The position numbers were made by a program, and so were the translations under genes. From JAAYBG01 sp964411675 (lineage in GTDB: Bacteria > Bacillota_I > Bacilli_A > ML615J-28 > CAG-698), in contig CAYPLR010000006.1 in assembly GCA_964411675.1 (NCBI GenBank), forward strand, positions 1-53,192: a stretch of 53,192 nucleotides of DNA. The letters run 5' to 3'. The notes beneath the pieces are model-generated. The model did no database searches. It was not told where the DNA came from and was given only the letters and a program-made list of their open reading frames with translations. This document shows, piece by piece, positions 42,001 to 50,013 of this stretch (the first letter of the stretch is position 1; each line of letters opens with the position of its first letter).

Positions 42001-42548
42001 AGTTCCTCCTCTTTAATAAACCGCAAACCTTCTTTTATATAGTCCTTTATCCACATCATGATATCAATTTGTTTGAAAGAAACCCCATCAAGGATTTGCT
42101 TAATTTCTTTTGTATCCAGTGTAAATTTTTTATTATTAAATAAATGATTATAAACGATTTCCACCTCTTCATCATTTATCATTAAAGTATAAATGGTATC
42201 AACAATATTCCCCATTGGTGGTCGATCAATATTGCTGTGTTTCAATGTCCCGATTAATCTCGTTCCTTTTGTTTCTTTTGATTCAATTTGGAAGCTTCCT
42301 AAACAAGTTTCACATAATTCTTTGAATATCGGAATCCCCAAACCTACACGTCTAGTCGTTCTACTAGTAAAGAAGGGATCCGTAACCTTTTTCAGTGTTT
42401 CTTCACTCATTCCTTTGCCATCGTCAATTACCTCGATGGTTAGTAAATCTTCTAATGTATCCTCTGTAATAGTAATTGTTATATTTTTACTATCTGCCTT
42501 GATAGAGTTTTGAACAATATCTAGTAGATAAAGCGATAATTCATTCAT
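41997..42548 (-). CDS. GHKL ATPase (histidine-kinase-like ATP-binding protein)
   Basis: A 183-residue protein with the GHKL fold: N box LLDIVQNSIKADSK, G1 box IDDGKGMSE and G2 box RRVGLGIPIFKE. It has no dimerisation/phospho-His domain and no receiver, so it is not a complete two-component kinase. The C-terminal 60 residues are unassigned. It may bind or phosphorylate a partner inside the hydrogenase operon. It overlaps the PHP gene by eight bases. Confidence 0.82.
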   Translation of the reverse strand: MNELSLYLLDIVQNSIKADSKNITITITEDTLEDLLTIEVIDDGKGMSEETLKKVTDPFFTSRTTRRVGLGIPIFKELCETCLGSFQIESKETKGTRLIGTLKHSNIDRPPMGNIVDTIYTLMINDEEVEIVYNHLFNNKKFTLDTKEIKQILDGVSFKQIDIMMWIKDYIKEGLRFIKEEEL

Positions 42549-43257
42549 GTTGGTCCACCAAGTATTTTTTGAATCCTTGAAATGATAGTTCTTCTAGCTC
42601 CAAATATTGTATTCTTTCGTTTATCCTATCTAATGAATGAGCATCTGAATTATATAACTTTGGTATTTTTCTTAAACTTTTATTTTCTTTTAATATTTGT
42701 TCTTTATTATCTGTGTTGTATATCTCAATACCATCAATATCAAATAGTTCTAAGTTTTGATAGCTATCAAGTATCCCACTACCACAGCGATTAATATGAG
42801 CAGGAATTACAATTCCTTTTAATTTTCTAACAGTTTCTATTAATTCTAGAAAAGTAATATCCAAAGGATAATTTAAGTGATAATCGATTGCTTGTAATGG
42901 CATATCGTATTCATCATAAATTATTTGCTGTCCATACTTTTTATCGTCGTGAGGTTCTTTGGTATTTATCTCTTCTAAAATCTGATCAAACTTCATCGCT
43001 GTTTCAAGATTTTCAAAATAGGTTAGTACATGAAATCCTTCCTTAACAGTCACTTCACAACCAAACAAAAACAAGAAATCATAACTGTCTATTATTTTTG
43101 CAAAAGATGGTAGATGCTTTAGTGTGTTATGATCAGTAATTGCAATCATATCCAATTTTTTTAACATTGCCATATTTAAAATATTATTCGGTGTTTGAAG
43201 ATCATCTCCACAAGCAGAAAGTGTGGAATGAATATGAATATCATAGAAGACTTTCAT
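42541..43257 (-). CDS. PHP-domain phosphoesterase-like protein
   Basis: A 238-residue PHP protein starting MKVFYDIHIHSTLSACGDD, with the metal-binding motifs HIHS, AITDHNTL, PAHINR and NSDAHS. These are typical of PHP phosphoesterases (TrpH-like, histidinol phosphatase). The substrate could be a phosphorylated protein or nucleotide; in the operon it may act against a kinase-type product, but this is inference. ATG at 43257 overlaps the preceding DRTGG gene by 17 bases. Confidence 0.82.
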   Translation of the reverse strand: MKVFYDIHIHSTLSACGDDLQTPNNILNMAMLKKLDMIAITDHNTLKHLPSFAKIIDSYDFLFLFGCEVTVKEGFHVLTYFENLETAMKFDQILEEINTKEPHDDKKYGQQIIYDEYDMPLQAIDYHLNYPLDITFLELIETVRKLKGIVIPAHINRCGSGILDSYQNLELFDIDGIEIYNTDNKEQILKENKSLRKIPKLYNSDAHSLDRINERIQYLELEELSFQGFKKYLVDQHE

Positions 43258-43582
43258 ATCTATCAATGACCTTTATCGCTTGAGCACTAGAGATGTCTGT
43301 AGTAAATAGAGGAATCTTTTCTGCTTTTGCTTTAGCAATTACATCTTCTGAAGGTATGACACCATCACAAAATATCACTGCTGATAAGTCTAATAGAACA
43401 GCAACGGCAATAATGTTAATACTGTTTAATACCGTCAGTAGCGCTATGTTCTCTTCCCTTACGTGTCCCATTACCCAGCTTAGCAAGTCTGATGAATACA
43501 AACTAATAATGGGTTTGTCTAATGGAACCTCAGGGGTTACACACCTAATTTCATCTATTTTCAACAAATCCATAGCTTTCAT
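43241..43582 (-). CDS. DRTGG-like domain protein (first of two)
   Basis: A 113-residue protein with a fold pattern like DRTGG domains (IISLYSSDLLSWVMGH, then SINIIAVAVLLDLSAVIFCDG and IPLFTTDISSAQAIKV). Such domains occur in regulators of phosphotransfer and CBS/nucleotide-linked proteins. No catalytic residues. It is flanked by the RsbW-like gene and the PHP gene, with a 17-base overlap with PHP. Confidence 0.6.
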   Translation of the reverse strand: MKAMDLLKIDEIRCVTPEVPLDKPIISLYSSDLLSWVMGHVREENIALLTVLNSINIIAVAVLLDLSAVIFCDGVIPSEDVIAKAKAEKIPLFTTDISSAQAIKVIDRYESLL

Positions 43583-43589
43583 AAACCAC

Positions 43590-43997
43590 CTACAAATTAA
43601 AAATAATTGTTAATATTGTTCCTTTATCGCTTGATTGAATATCAAATTTGTCACACGAATTACGAATATTTGGTAATCCCATCCCCGCACCGAAACCATT
43701 TTCGCGTGCATAGGTTGATGCTGTTGAGAATCCCTCTGCCATAGCTAATTCAATATTTTTTATCCCTGGTCCTGTATCAGAAAAAACTATTTTTAATTGT
43801 TTTTGATTATAATCTATTACACACTTGCCACCATAAGAATGAATAACAACATTTATTTCTGCTTCATATGTTGCTATAGAAACTCTCCGAATAACCATTT
43901 TTGATATATGGGTATCAACCAAAAGTTTCTTAACAAAGCTAGATATATACCCGGCTTGTTCTAGATTCATTGGTAATATTTCAAATGTATATGTCAT
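43590..43997 (-). CDS. RsbW/SpoIIAB-like GHKL serine kinase
   Basis: A 135-residue small GHKL ATPase of the anti-sigma kinase type. The N box is ATYEAEINVVIHSYGGK, the G1 box DTGPGIKNI and the G2 box GFGAGMGLPNI. Members bind a sigma factor or a STAS anti-anti-sigma partner. No STAS gene is in the operon. Its start abuts the stop of the next DRTGG-like gene, sharing one base. Confidence 0.8.
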   Translation of the reverse strand: MTYTFEILPMNLEQAGYISSFVKKLLVDTHISKMVIRRVSIATYEAEINVVIHSYGGKCVIDYNQKQLKIVFSDTGPGIKNIELAMAEGFSTASTYARENGFGAGMGLPNIRNSCDKFDIQSSDKGTILTIIFNL

Positions 43998-44371
43998 TAT
44001 ATTTCACTGATACCTTTTATTCCTACTTCATACATTTTCCCGTTTGAAGAGAACATAGTATATGCAGTCCCAAGCATGATGATACCATTTTCTTCAGCAG
44101 CTTGAATGACTTGATCGGTTGGCTTTTTATCTCTTACAAGTAAAATAACTTTTACATCTAGCATTTCTGCTGTTCTAACTCCTTGAATCGTTACTAATCC
44201 TGTTGATAAAATTCCCTTTTCACAGAATTCTAAAGGTACATTTCTTAACATCATTAGTGCGTCACTCATTAAGTCACAACTAAAAGCAAAAACTACCTCC
44301 TTATTGGGATCATATGTTTTCGCAGTATAAACCGTAGCATCTAATATATCAACAAGTTTTTTTAGTTTCAT
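43997..44371 (-). CDS. DRTGG-like domain protein (second of two)
   Basis: A 124-residue relative of the DRTGG-like protein at 43241. It has FAFSCDLMSDALMMLRNV, GLVTIQGVRTAEMLDVKVILL and VIQAAEENGIIML, in the same order as the first. It lies one base apart from hydC and the RsbW-like gene, so both are cotranscribed. Confidence 0.6.
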   Translation of the reverse strand: MKLKKLVDILDATVYTAKTYDPNKEVVFAFSCDLMSDALMMLRNVPLEFCEKGILSTGLVTIQGVRTAEMLDVKVILLVRDKKPTDQVIQAAEENGIIMLGTAYTMFSSNGKMYEVGIKGISEI

Positions 44372-44372
44372 T

Positions 44373-44855
44373 TTATTTTTCCAATTTTTTTAATGCTTCT
44401 CTTGCTATGGTTGGGTTTGAACTACCATAAACATGACCATCAATAGTAAATACTGGGGCTAATCCACATGCACCGATGCAACGAGTAGCTTCTAGTGTGT
44501 ACATACCATCTTCACTTGTTTCTCCTGGTTTGATTCTCAAGACTTCAGACATTGCATCCAATATTGCTTGTGAACCACGCACATAACAAGCTGTTCCAAG
44601 ACATACGCTTATTACATGTTTTCCCTTAGGTTCAATTGAAAAATGAGAATAGAATGTTACTACTCCGTTAATTTTCGCAACACTTTCGCCTAATTCTTCA
44701 GCAATGATTTTTTGTACTTGCAAAGGAATACAACCGAATATTCTTTGAGCATCATGTAAAGTTGGCATTAATGGACCCGGTTTTTTCTTGTGCTCTGCTA
44801 TTCTTTCTTTTAGCTCTTTAACCTGTTCCTCTTTTAAAACAAATTTAACTGCCAT
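44373..44855 (-). CDS. hydC: Hydrogenase subunit HydC (NuoE-like [2Fe-2S])
   Basis: A 160-residue NuoE-like protein with a thioredoxin fold and the [2Fe-2S] ligands in CLGTACYVRG and CIGACGLAP. It passes electrons from NAD(P)H through HydB to HydA. Its start is preceded by AAGGAG. It is the first gene of the nine-gene hydrogenase operon ending with hydA. Confidence 0.93.
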   Translation of the reverse strand: MAVKFVLKEEQVKELKERIAEHKKKPGPLMPTLHDAQRIFGCIPLQVQKIIAEELGESVAKINGVVTFYSHFSIEPKGKHVISVCLGTACYVRGSQAILDAMSEVLRIKPGETSEDGMYTLEATRCIGACGLAPVFTIDGHVYGSSNPTIAREALKKLEK

Positions 44856-44878
44856 AATTTTTCACTCCTTTTTTCGCT

Positions 44879-44908
44879 ATTATATATTTTAACACTTTTC
44901 ACTTTAAA
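44879..44908 (-). promoter_or_regulatory. Promoter of the hydrogenase operon
   Basis: Minus-strand -10 TATAAT (44879-44884) with a weak -35 (TTTAAA at 44903-44908 with 18-base spacer). The weak -35 fits a regulated promoter. No clear Rex-type palindrome was found. There is no terminator between the lipoprotein stop at 44937 and this promoter, so read-through from the amidase operon is possible. Confidence 0.4.
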
Positions 44909-44936
44909 AATAAACATCTTTTTATACTTTTCTTCA

Positions 44937-47201
44937 CTATTCAAGTTTCATTACTTTTGATGAGAATGTGTATATTTTCGTTACATTATCATAGGTTACT
45001 GCAACTTGATAATCTATTTGTTGCTCTTCGCCAGTTTTTACAACCACTTCTCCACGATTATTTAAAACTGTCGGTGTAAGACTCGTCCATTCGAAAGTCA
45101 CTCCCGCTAAATTCACTTTTGCGAAGTATTCTAATTCTACCAAGAATAAGAATTCTTCCCAACGATTTGCATGACGCATTGCCATTGGACAATCTTTTCC
45201 TGAAAAAGCATTGTGTTGCTTAATTCGATCAAATCCTAAATCATATTGAAGCAATAATTCAGCAACTAATTTTGCTGTGTTTCTCATCGTATTGTTGTAT
45301 TCTGAGCCTTCATCAACACAGGTTTCTATGCCAATACCATTTCTGTTTCCTCCGGTAATACTCGTTTTTTGATAACTAGTGTTGAAGTAGGTAGTACCAT
45401 ATTCGCGTGAGCCATCACCAGCATGCCATGCTACCTCATCTAAAGGAAGATTTTGAATAATGCTGCCTTCATCAATGGTAAAGTGCCACGATACTGAAGA
45501 CGAATTAGGATCGTTGTTTAAATTGTTAATATATCTCCAGTGCATTTCTGCGTTTGCTCCATTATTATTGTTTCCTGTATCATGAACAACAATATATTGT
45601 GTACTATTTCGTACAATTCCTGTTCTTTGATTTCCATAAGTATAAGGTAATATTCTCACATCAATCGCTGCATTACTATGATTATAAAATGGTAAATATC
45701 CATAATTGATAACATCTAATGTTCGATTGCCATAGGTTTGATAATATTGTGTTTTTATTTCTTTGTAATTAATTGAATTTAAGAAGGTTTCAACTGCTTC
45801 CCATTTATTCGTATATGTAAAACCCGCCACTTCATAATTATAAACAACTTCCAAGGTATAAGTTCCAACTGTAATAGCTGCTACCAATGAAATGTTTGTT
45901 CCAGAAATAGGTTGTGTAAACTTTCCTGTTGAATCAACAATATTACTAAAACTAGAAGACCATTTAATAGTTGCCTGCATTGGGCTATATTCCACTGGTA
46001 GATCTAAATCCTGATCAATTTTAGTAAATTCAAGAAATGTTTCGTCAAGCCATTTTCTAGTTTCCGTACATTTATCGCGAGCTGCGAGTTCTAAAACAAC
46101 GACTTCAAACGTATAGCTTTCTGTGGTTCCCTCATAAGTAATAAGACAAGTCAGATTAACAACAGCATCTCCTTCAATGGGGCGTATTACTTCTCCATTG
46201 TTAGAAATAATTTGCTCATTCCCAGAAGACCAGGTAAAAGTCGCATTATATTTTGGATACTCAGTTGGAAAGCGAAAACTATAAATGACTGGAGAACCTA
46301 TTTGTTTCTTTACCCATTCTTTAATTGCATCCATTACAGTGCCACTTCCTTTTGCCACCATCTCAACAAACACATCTTGCTTTTTTCCATCAAAGGAAAC
46401 TACACATAAAAATTCTATTTCTTGATCAAGAATAGGAGCGATATAGTGACCCTCATTATCGATGATTTCTTCATAAAAACTCATCCATGTTAATGTTGCT
46501 GGAATAGTAGGATGTTCGATTGGTAGAATAATATCTTTATCAACAATGATATTGGCATAATTTGTCATTAACCAATTAGAAACTTCAGCAATTTCTTCCC
46601 CAGAAGCGATTTTTGTAACAATCACATTAAAGTTGAAATTTTCTGTTTTTTCATGATAAGTTATCGTACAACTTAATGTAATCGTCTCATCTTTACCAAA
46701 AGGTTTATTTACTTTACCATCAACATTTAATATGTTTGGATTTGATGATTCCCAAGAAATGACGCAATCATAATCTGGATGTGTACTTGGTAAGACAAAA
46801 TTGTTACTATCAAACGTTGTAAAATAAGTGTTTATCCATTCAGTAATATGGGCCATTTCATCAATTTTCCCTACTACCGTTACGATAATCTCGTGTTTTT
46901 GTATTTCTTCATTAATTTTTATTTCACATTCTAAAACAACATCAATATCTGTCTCGGATGCATGAACTTCTCCCGTGTTGGAAAGCACTTCATCATTACT
47001 ACTTGTCCATTGTAGAGTTGCTGTTTGATATTCACTTGGTAAGGAAATATTTTCATTTACTTCTTTATTCTGATATTGTTCATCAATCCAATTGATGACT
47101 TCATCAAAGGTTAGGTTTTCTTCATTTTTTGGCTCTGGTTTACAGCCGACAAGAATAACCAATGCAAATAAACAAATCACTGTAACGATTGTTTTCTTCA
47201 T
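44937..47201 (-). CDS. Lipoprotein N-acetylmuramoyl-L-alanine amidase with six aBig repeats
   Basis: A 754-residue lipoprotein. The lipobox is LVILVGC (about residue 20). Residues 45-480 hold five aBig repeats with Trp-x-Ser cores (WTSSNDEVLSNTG, WESSNPNILNVDG, WMSFYEEIIDNEG, WSSGNEQIISNNG, WSSSFSNIVDSTG). The amidase_2 domain follows (about residues 535-690): zinc ligands VVHDTG, and KQHNAFSGKDCP with the His, Lys+6 and Cys+8 spacing of T7 lysozyme, plus VAWHAGDG. A sixth aBig repeat ends the protein. It is cotranscribed after the 289-residue amidase (10-base gap). Confidence 0.85.
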   Translation of the reverse strand: MKKTIVTVICLFALVILVGCKPEPKNEENLTFDEVINWIDEQYQNKEVNENISLPSEYQTATLQWTSSNDEVLSNTGEVHASETDIDVVLECEIKINEEIQKHEIIVTVVGKIDEMAHITEWINTYFTTFDSNNFVLPSTHPDYDCVISWESSNPNILNVDGKVNKPFGKDETITLSCTITYHEKTENFNFNVIVTKIASGEEIAEVSNWLMTNYANIIVDKDIILPIEHPTIPATLTWMSFYEEIIDNEGHYIAPILDQEIEFLCVVSFDGKKQDVFVEMVAKGSGTVMDAIKEWVKKQIGSPVIYSFRFPTEYPKYNATFTWSSGNEQIISNNGEVIRPIEGDAVVNLTCLITYEGTTESYTFEVVVLELAARDKCTETRKWLDETFLEFTKIDQDLDLPVEYSPMQATIKWSSSFSNIVDSTGKFTQPISGTNISLVAAITVGTYTLEVVYNYEVAGFTYTNKWEAVETFLNSINYKEIKTQYYQTYGNRTLDVINYGYLPFYNHSNAAIDVRILPYTYGNQRTGIVRNSTQYIVVHDTGNNNNGANAEMHWRYINNLNNDPNSSSVSWHFTIDEGSIIQNLPLDEVAWHAGDGSREYGTTYFNTSYQKTSITGGNRNGIGIETCVDEGSEYNNTMRNTAKLVAELLLQYDLGFDRIKQHNAFSGKDCPMAMRHANRWEEFLFLVELEYFAKVNLAGVTFEWTSLTPTVLNNRGEVVVKTGEEQQIDYQVAVTYDNVTKIYTFSSKVMKLE

Positions 47202-47211
47202 AGTTTCCCCT

Positions 47212-48081
47212 TTATTTTTTTGCTAGTAATTGTGATGTAAAAGAATATGTTTTTTTAATTTTATTGTATTCAACATCAACTTGATAACCAATTGTTGTTT
47301 CTTTCCCTGGATGATTAAAAACTTTTCCCTCATTATCCATGATTTCTGGGGATAAGCTTTGCCAATGAAATACTACATCTTGTAATTCTGTTTGAGCAAA
47401 CAATTCCAATTCAACAAGAAATAAAAATTCCTCCCAGCGGTTTGCTTCTCTGATAACTTGTGGGCAGTTTTTTCCTGAAAAATCATAATGTTGTTTTACA
47501 TCTTGTATCGTTAGTTGATATTTGATTAACAACATCGCTGTTAATTTCGCTAATCGGCGTAAGACCATGTTGAAATCTACCCCTTGATAAACACAAGATT
47601 CGATTCCCACACTATTTTGATTGCCGCCCCCAATACATTCTTTATTATATGTTTTATTAAAATATTTTTCTTCCCATGTACGGCTACCATCACCAGCATG
47701 CCAGCCTACTTCATCTAAATTTAAATGTTGATAAGTTTCTTTATCGTCAATCGAAAAATGCCAAGAAGCCACTCTATCAGTTGTATGAATATAATCTGCT
47801 AATCCTTTTGCAGTCGCTGATGGATGAGCCATTCCTGTATTGTGTATTGTAATATACTTCGTTTCTTTTCGTTTTATATTCGGCTTTAAATTACTATTAT
47901 CGGGTAATAAACTTTCTTTAATCTGCATTTCTAAGCCATTGTAAAAAGGTAAATAACCCAAATTTTCGCTTGGAACTTTTTCATAACCTTCTTCATAGCC
48001 ATATAAGAAATAAGTCTGATTTTTGATTTCTTTTAAGTTGATTTTTTTAAGAAAGGTTTCTATCTTTTTCCATTTTTCCAT
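47212..48081 (-). CDS. N-acetylmuramoyl-L-alanine amidase without export signal
   Basis: A 289-residue amidase_2 protein starting MEKWKKIETFLKKINLKEIK, with no signal peptide, membrane segment or lipobox. It has IHNTGMAHPSATAKGL, VGWHAGDGSRTW and KQHYDFSGKNCP, so the His/Lys/Cys pattern is intact. It ends with one aBig-like repeat (WQSLSPEIMDNEG). It is closest in sequence to the 579-residue lipoprotein amidase, with which it shares the MAHPxATAKGL loop. It may act inside the cell on imported muropeptides, or be released by lysis; both are inference. Confidence 0.8.
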   Translation of the reverse strand: MEKWKKIETFLKKINLKEIKNQTYFLYGYEEGYEKVPSENLGYLPFYNGLEMQIKESLLPDNSNLKPNIKRKETKYITIHNTGMAHPSATAKGLADYIHTTDRVASWHFSIDDKETYQHLNLDEVGWHAGDGSRTWEEKYFNKTYNKECIGGGNQNSVGIESCVYQGVDFNMVLRRLAKLTAMLLIKYQLTIQDVKQHYDFSGKNCPQVIREANRWEEFLFLVELELFAQTELQDVVFHWQSLSPEIMDNEGKVFNHPGKETTIGYQVDVEYNKIKKTYSFTSQLLAKK

Positions 48082-48112
48082 TTTATCTTCTCCTTAATTT
48101 CAATCCTTGTAA

Positions 48113-48141
48113 ATTATAACACAAAACATTTAAATAACCAA
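48113..48141 (-). promoter_or_regulatory. Promoter of the non-exported amidase-lipoprotein operon
   Basis: Minus strand: -35 TTGGTT (48136-48141), 17-base spacer, -10 TATAAT (48113-48118) with TGT directly upstream (extended -10). Confidence 0.65.
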
Positions 48142-48160
48142 GGAAGTTTTCAAAAAATAA

Positions 48161-48194
48161 AAAGGAAACGTATTCTTTTTATGACGTTTCCTTT
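48161..48194 (-). terminator. Terminator of the 579-residue amidase gene
   Basis: A perfect 11-bp stem AAAGGAAACGT/ACGTTTCCTTT with a 12-base loop and a U-rich tail in minus-strand RNA, just after the stop at 48202. Confidence 0.85.
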
Positions 48195-48201
48195 GTTTTT
48201 A

Positions 48202-49941
48202 TTATTTTGCTCTTTCTTGTAAGGTAGAGGTGTATGTGAAAATCTTTGTTTCTCCAGCAAAAGTAACTTCAACTTGATAATTTAGTGTTGTTTCTACCCC
48301 TGGATGAGATATCACTTTCCCTTCATCATCCATAATTTCTGGTGTTAAACTTTTCCAAATAAACTCTACTCCTTGAAGTTCTGTTTGGGCGAAATATTCT
48401 AATTGAATTAAGTATAATAACTCGCTCCAACGATCTGCATGTCTAATTACTTGCGGACAATCTTTCCCTGAAAAGTCATAATGCTGCTTCATATCTGTTA
48501 AGTCAAGATTGTATAAAATCAACAATTTCGCCGATAATTTTGCCAATCGACGTAATACCATGTTGAAATCTACTCCTTCATATACACATGATTCGATTCC
48601 AATTCCATAGTTGTTGCCATTACTTTCCCCTGCATGCCATCCCACTTCGCCTAATTTTAATTGTTGATACGTTTCTTTATCATCAATCGAAAAATGCCAA
48701 GACGCTACTCTATCTGTTGAATGTATATATTCATCTAATCCTTTTGCTGTTGCTGTTGGATGCGCCATGCCCGTATTATGAATCACAACATATTTCGTTG
48801 CATTTCTCATCCTATTTGGTTTTAATGAGCTATTATCGGGTAAAATAGATTGAATAATTTCCATTTCCTTTTCATCATAAAACGGAATATAGCCAATATT
48901 TTCGCTAGGTACGTTTTGATATCCTACTTCATATCCGTATAGTGAAAACTTCTGCGTTTTAATTTGTGATAAATTAATTTTATCAAGAAAATCTTCTATT
49001 TTACTCCACACGTTTTCATATTCTTTTCCTTTAACATCAAAGATATAATTAAAACTTGTTGAACTTGACCCTATTCCAATCGACACACTAAAGCCAATTT
49101 TCGTATCATAAAGAGGTTGTATATATTCTAAATTTTTTGTGACGATACTTTCATTTTGAGAAGTCCAAATAATTTTAGAATCATAGACTTCATCAGTAAT
49201 AGAAAATTCTGTGTTTTGATCGATATAATTAATAGCATACTTTTCATCAAGCCACTTCTTTACGATTTCAATTTTCTCTTTGTCTGTTCTTCCCAAGACG
49301 TATACATACTTTGTAAATAGCTTTACTTCACCACCTATTTCTATTTCGCAACTTAATAAGACACCTTGATCTTGGTCTGTATTTCTTGTTACTTTTCCTT
49401 TTGAAGTTATTGCTTCTTCATTAGAACTATTCCAAGTAAGATGAGCTCCTGTTTGTGAATAACTTTCAGGTAAGATGAGATCTTCTAATATTCTTTGAGG
49501 AATTTGATCTTCCAACCATATCATCGTTTCATCGAATTCATCACCATATCCTTGAAGAAGAAGCGTAACAAAAACATCATCTGTTTCTTCTCCTATATCT
49601 ATTATAAACATTATTTCTACTTCTAAATCAAACATCGGCGCTATAAACTCACCTTGGTTTGTTAAGTATTTTCGTTCAAAAGATACGGTTTCAATCCTTG
49701 CAAGCCCACTATCATCCGTAGTTGGAAAAATTACATTAGATGTCACTAGATAGTGGTCATATTGACTCATTAGCCACGCTTTTACTTCATCCATTGTTAC
49801 TACTGTTGGCTTTTCTTCAATCGGTTCTTCCTCAATAGGTTTTTCTTCTATAGGATTTTCGTTAGGGTCTATTTGTTTATCACACCCATATAAGATAGCA
49901 CTTAAAATTAATAATATAAAAAATAAAGTTTTCTTATTCAT
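48202..49941 (-). CDS. Lipoprotein N-acetylmuramoyl-L-alanine amidase with three N-terminal aBig repeats and one C-terminal
   Basis: A 579-residue lipoprotein with signal peptide and lipobox at LSAILYGC (about residue 20), then a repeated Pro/Glu/Ile linker (about 28-45). Three aBig repeats, the first degenerate, are followed by the amidase domain with IHNTGMAHPTATAKGL, VGWHAGES and KQHYDFSGKDCP, then a C-terminal aBig repeat (WKSLTPEIMDDEG). Between GWHAG and GIESC it is 19 residues shorter than its three paralogues; the shorter form is nearer to the usual amidase_2 loop. It has its own promoter and terminator. Confidence 0.85.
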   Translation of the reverse strand: MNKKTLFFILLILSAILYGCDKQIDPNENPIEEKPIEEEPIEEKPTVVTMDEVKAWLMSQYDHYLVTSNVIFPTTDDSGLARIETVSFERKYLTNQGEFIAPMFDLEVEIMFIIDIGEETDDVFVTLLLQGYGDEFDETMIWLEDQIPQRILEDLILPESYSQTGAHLTWNSSNEEAITSKGKVTRNTDQDQGVLLSCEIEIGGEVKLFTKYVYVLGRTDKEKIEIVKKWLDEKYAINYIDQNTEFSITDEVYDSKIIWTSQNESIVTKNLEYIQPLYDTKIGFSVSIGIGSSSTSFNYIFDVKGKEYENVWSKIEDFLDKINLSQIKTQKFSLYGYEVGYQNVPSENIGYIPFYDEKEMEIIQSILPDNSSLKPNRMRNATKYVVIHNTGMAHPTATAKGLDEYIHSTDRVASWHFSIDDKETYQQLKLGEVGWHAGESNGNNYGIGIESCVYEGVDFNMVLRRLAKLSAKLLILYNLDLTDMKQHYDFSGKDCPQVIRHADRWSELLYLIQLEYFAQTELQGVEFIWKSLTPEIMDDEGKVISHPGVETTLNYQVEVTFAGETKIFTYTSTLQERAK

Positions 49942-49959
49942 ACATTTTTCCTCATTCCA

Positions 49960-49988
49960 ATTTTACCATATTTACTCTGGTTTTAAAA
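49960..49988 (-). promoter_or_regulatory. Promoter of the 579-residue amidase gene
   Basis: Minus strand: -10 TAAAAT (49960-49965) with TGG directly upstream (extended -10), 17-base spacer and a weak -35 TTTTAA (49983-49988). Confidence 0.45.
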
Positions 49989-50013
49989 CAAAAAAGGAAG
50001 ATTATCTCTTCCT
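49988..50013 (-). terminator. Terminator of the 295-residue amidase gene
   Basis: A perfect 7-bp stem AGGAAGA/TCTTCCT with a 5-base loop and U run in minus-strand RNA. It overlaps the TAG stop at 50012. Confidence 0.8.

Noticed and set aside
44856..44936. Rex-type operator upstream of hydC
   Set aside because: TGTTAAAATATA looked like a half-site but no inverted partner is present at the right spacing.
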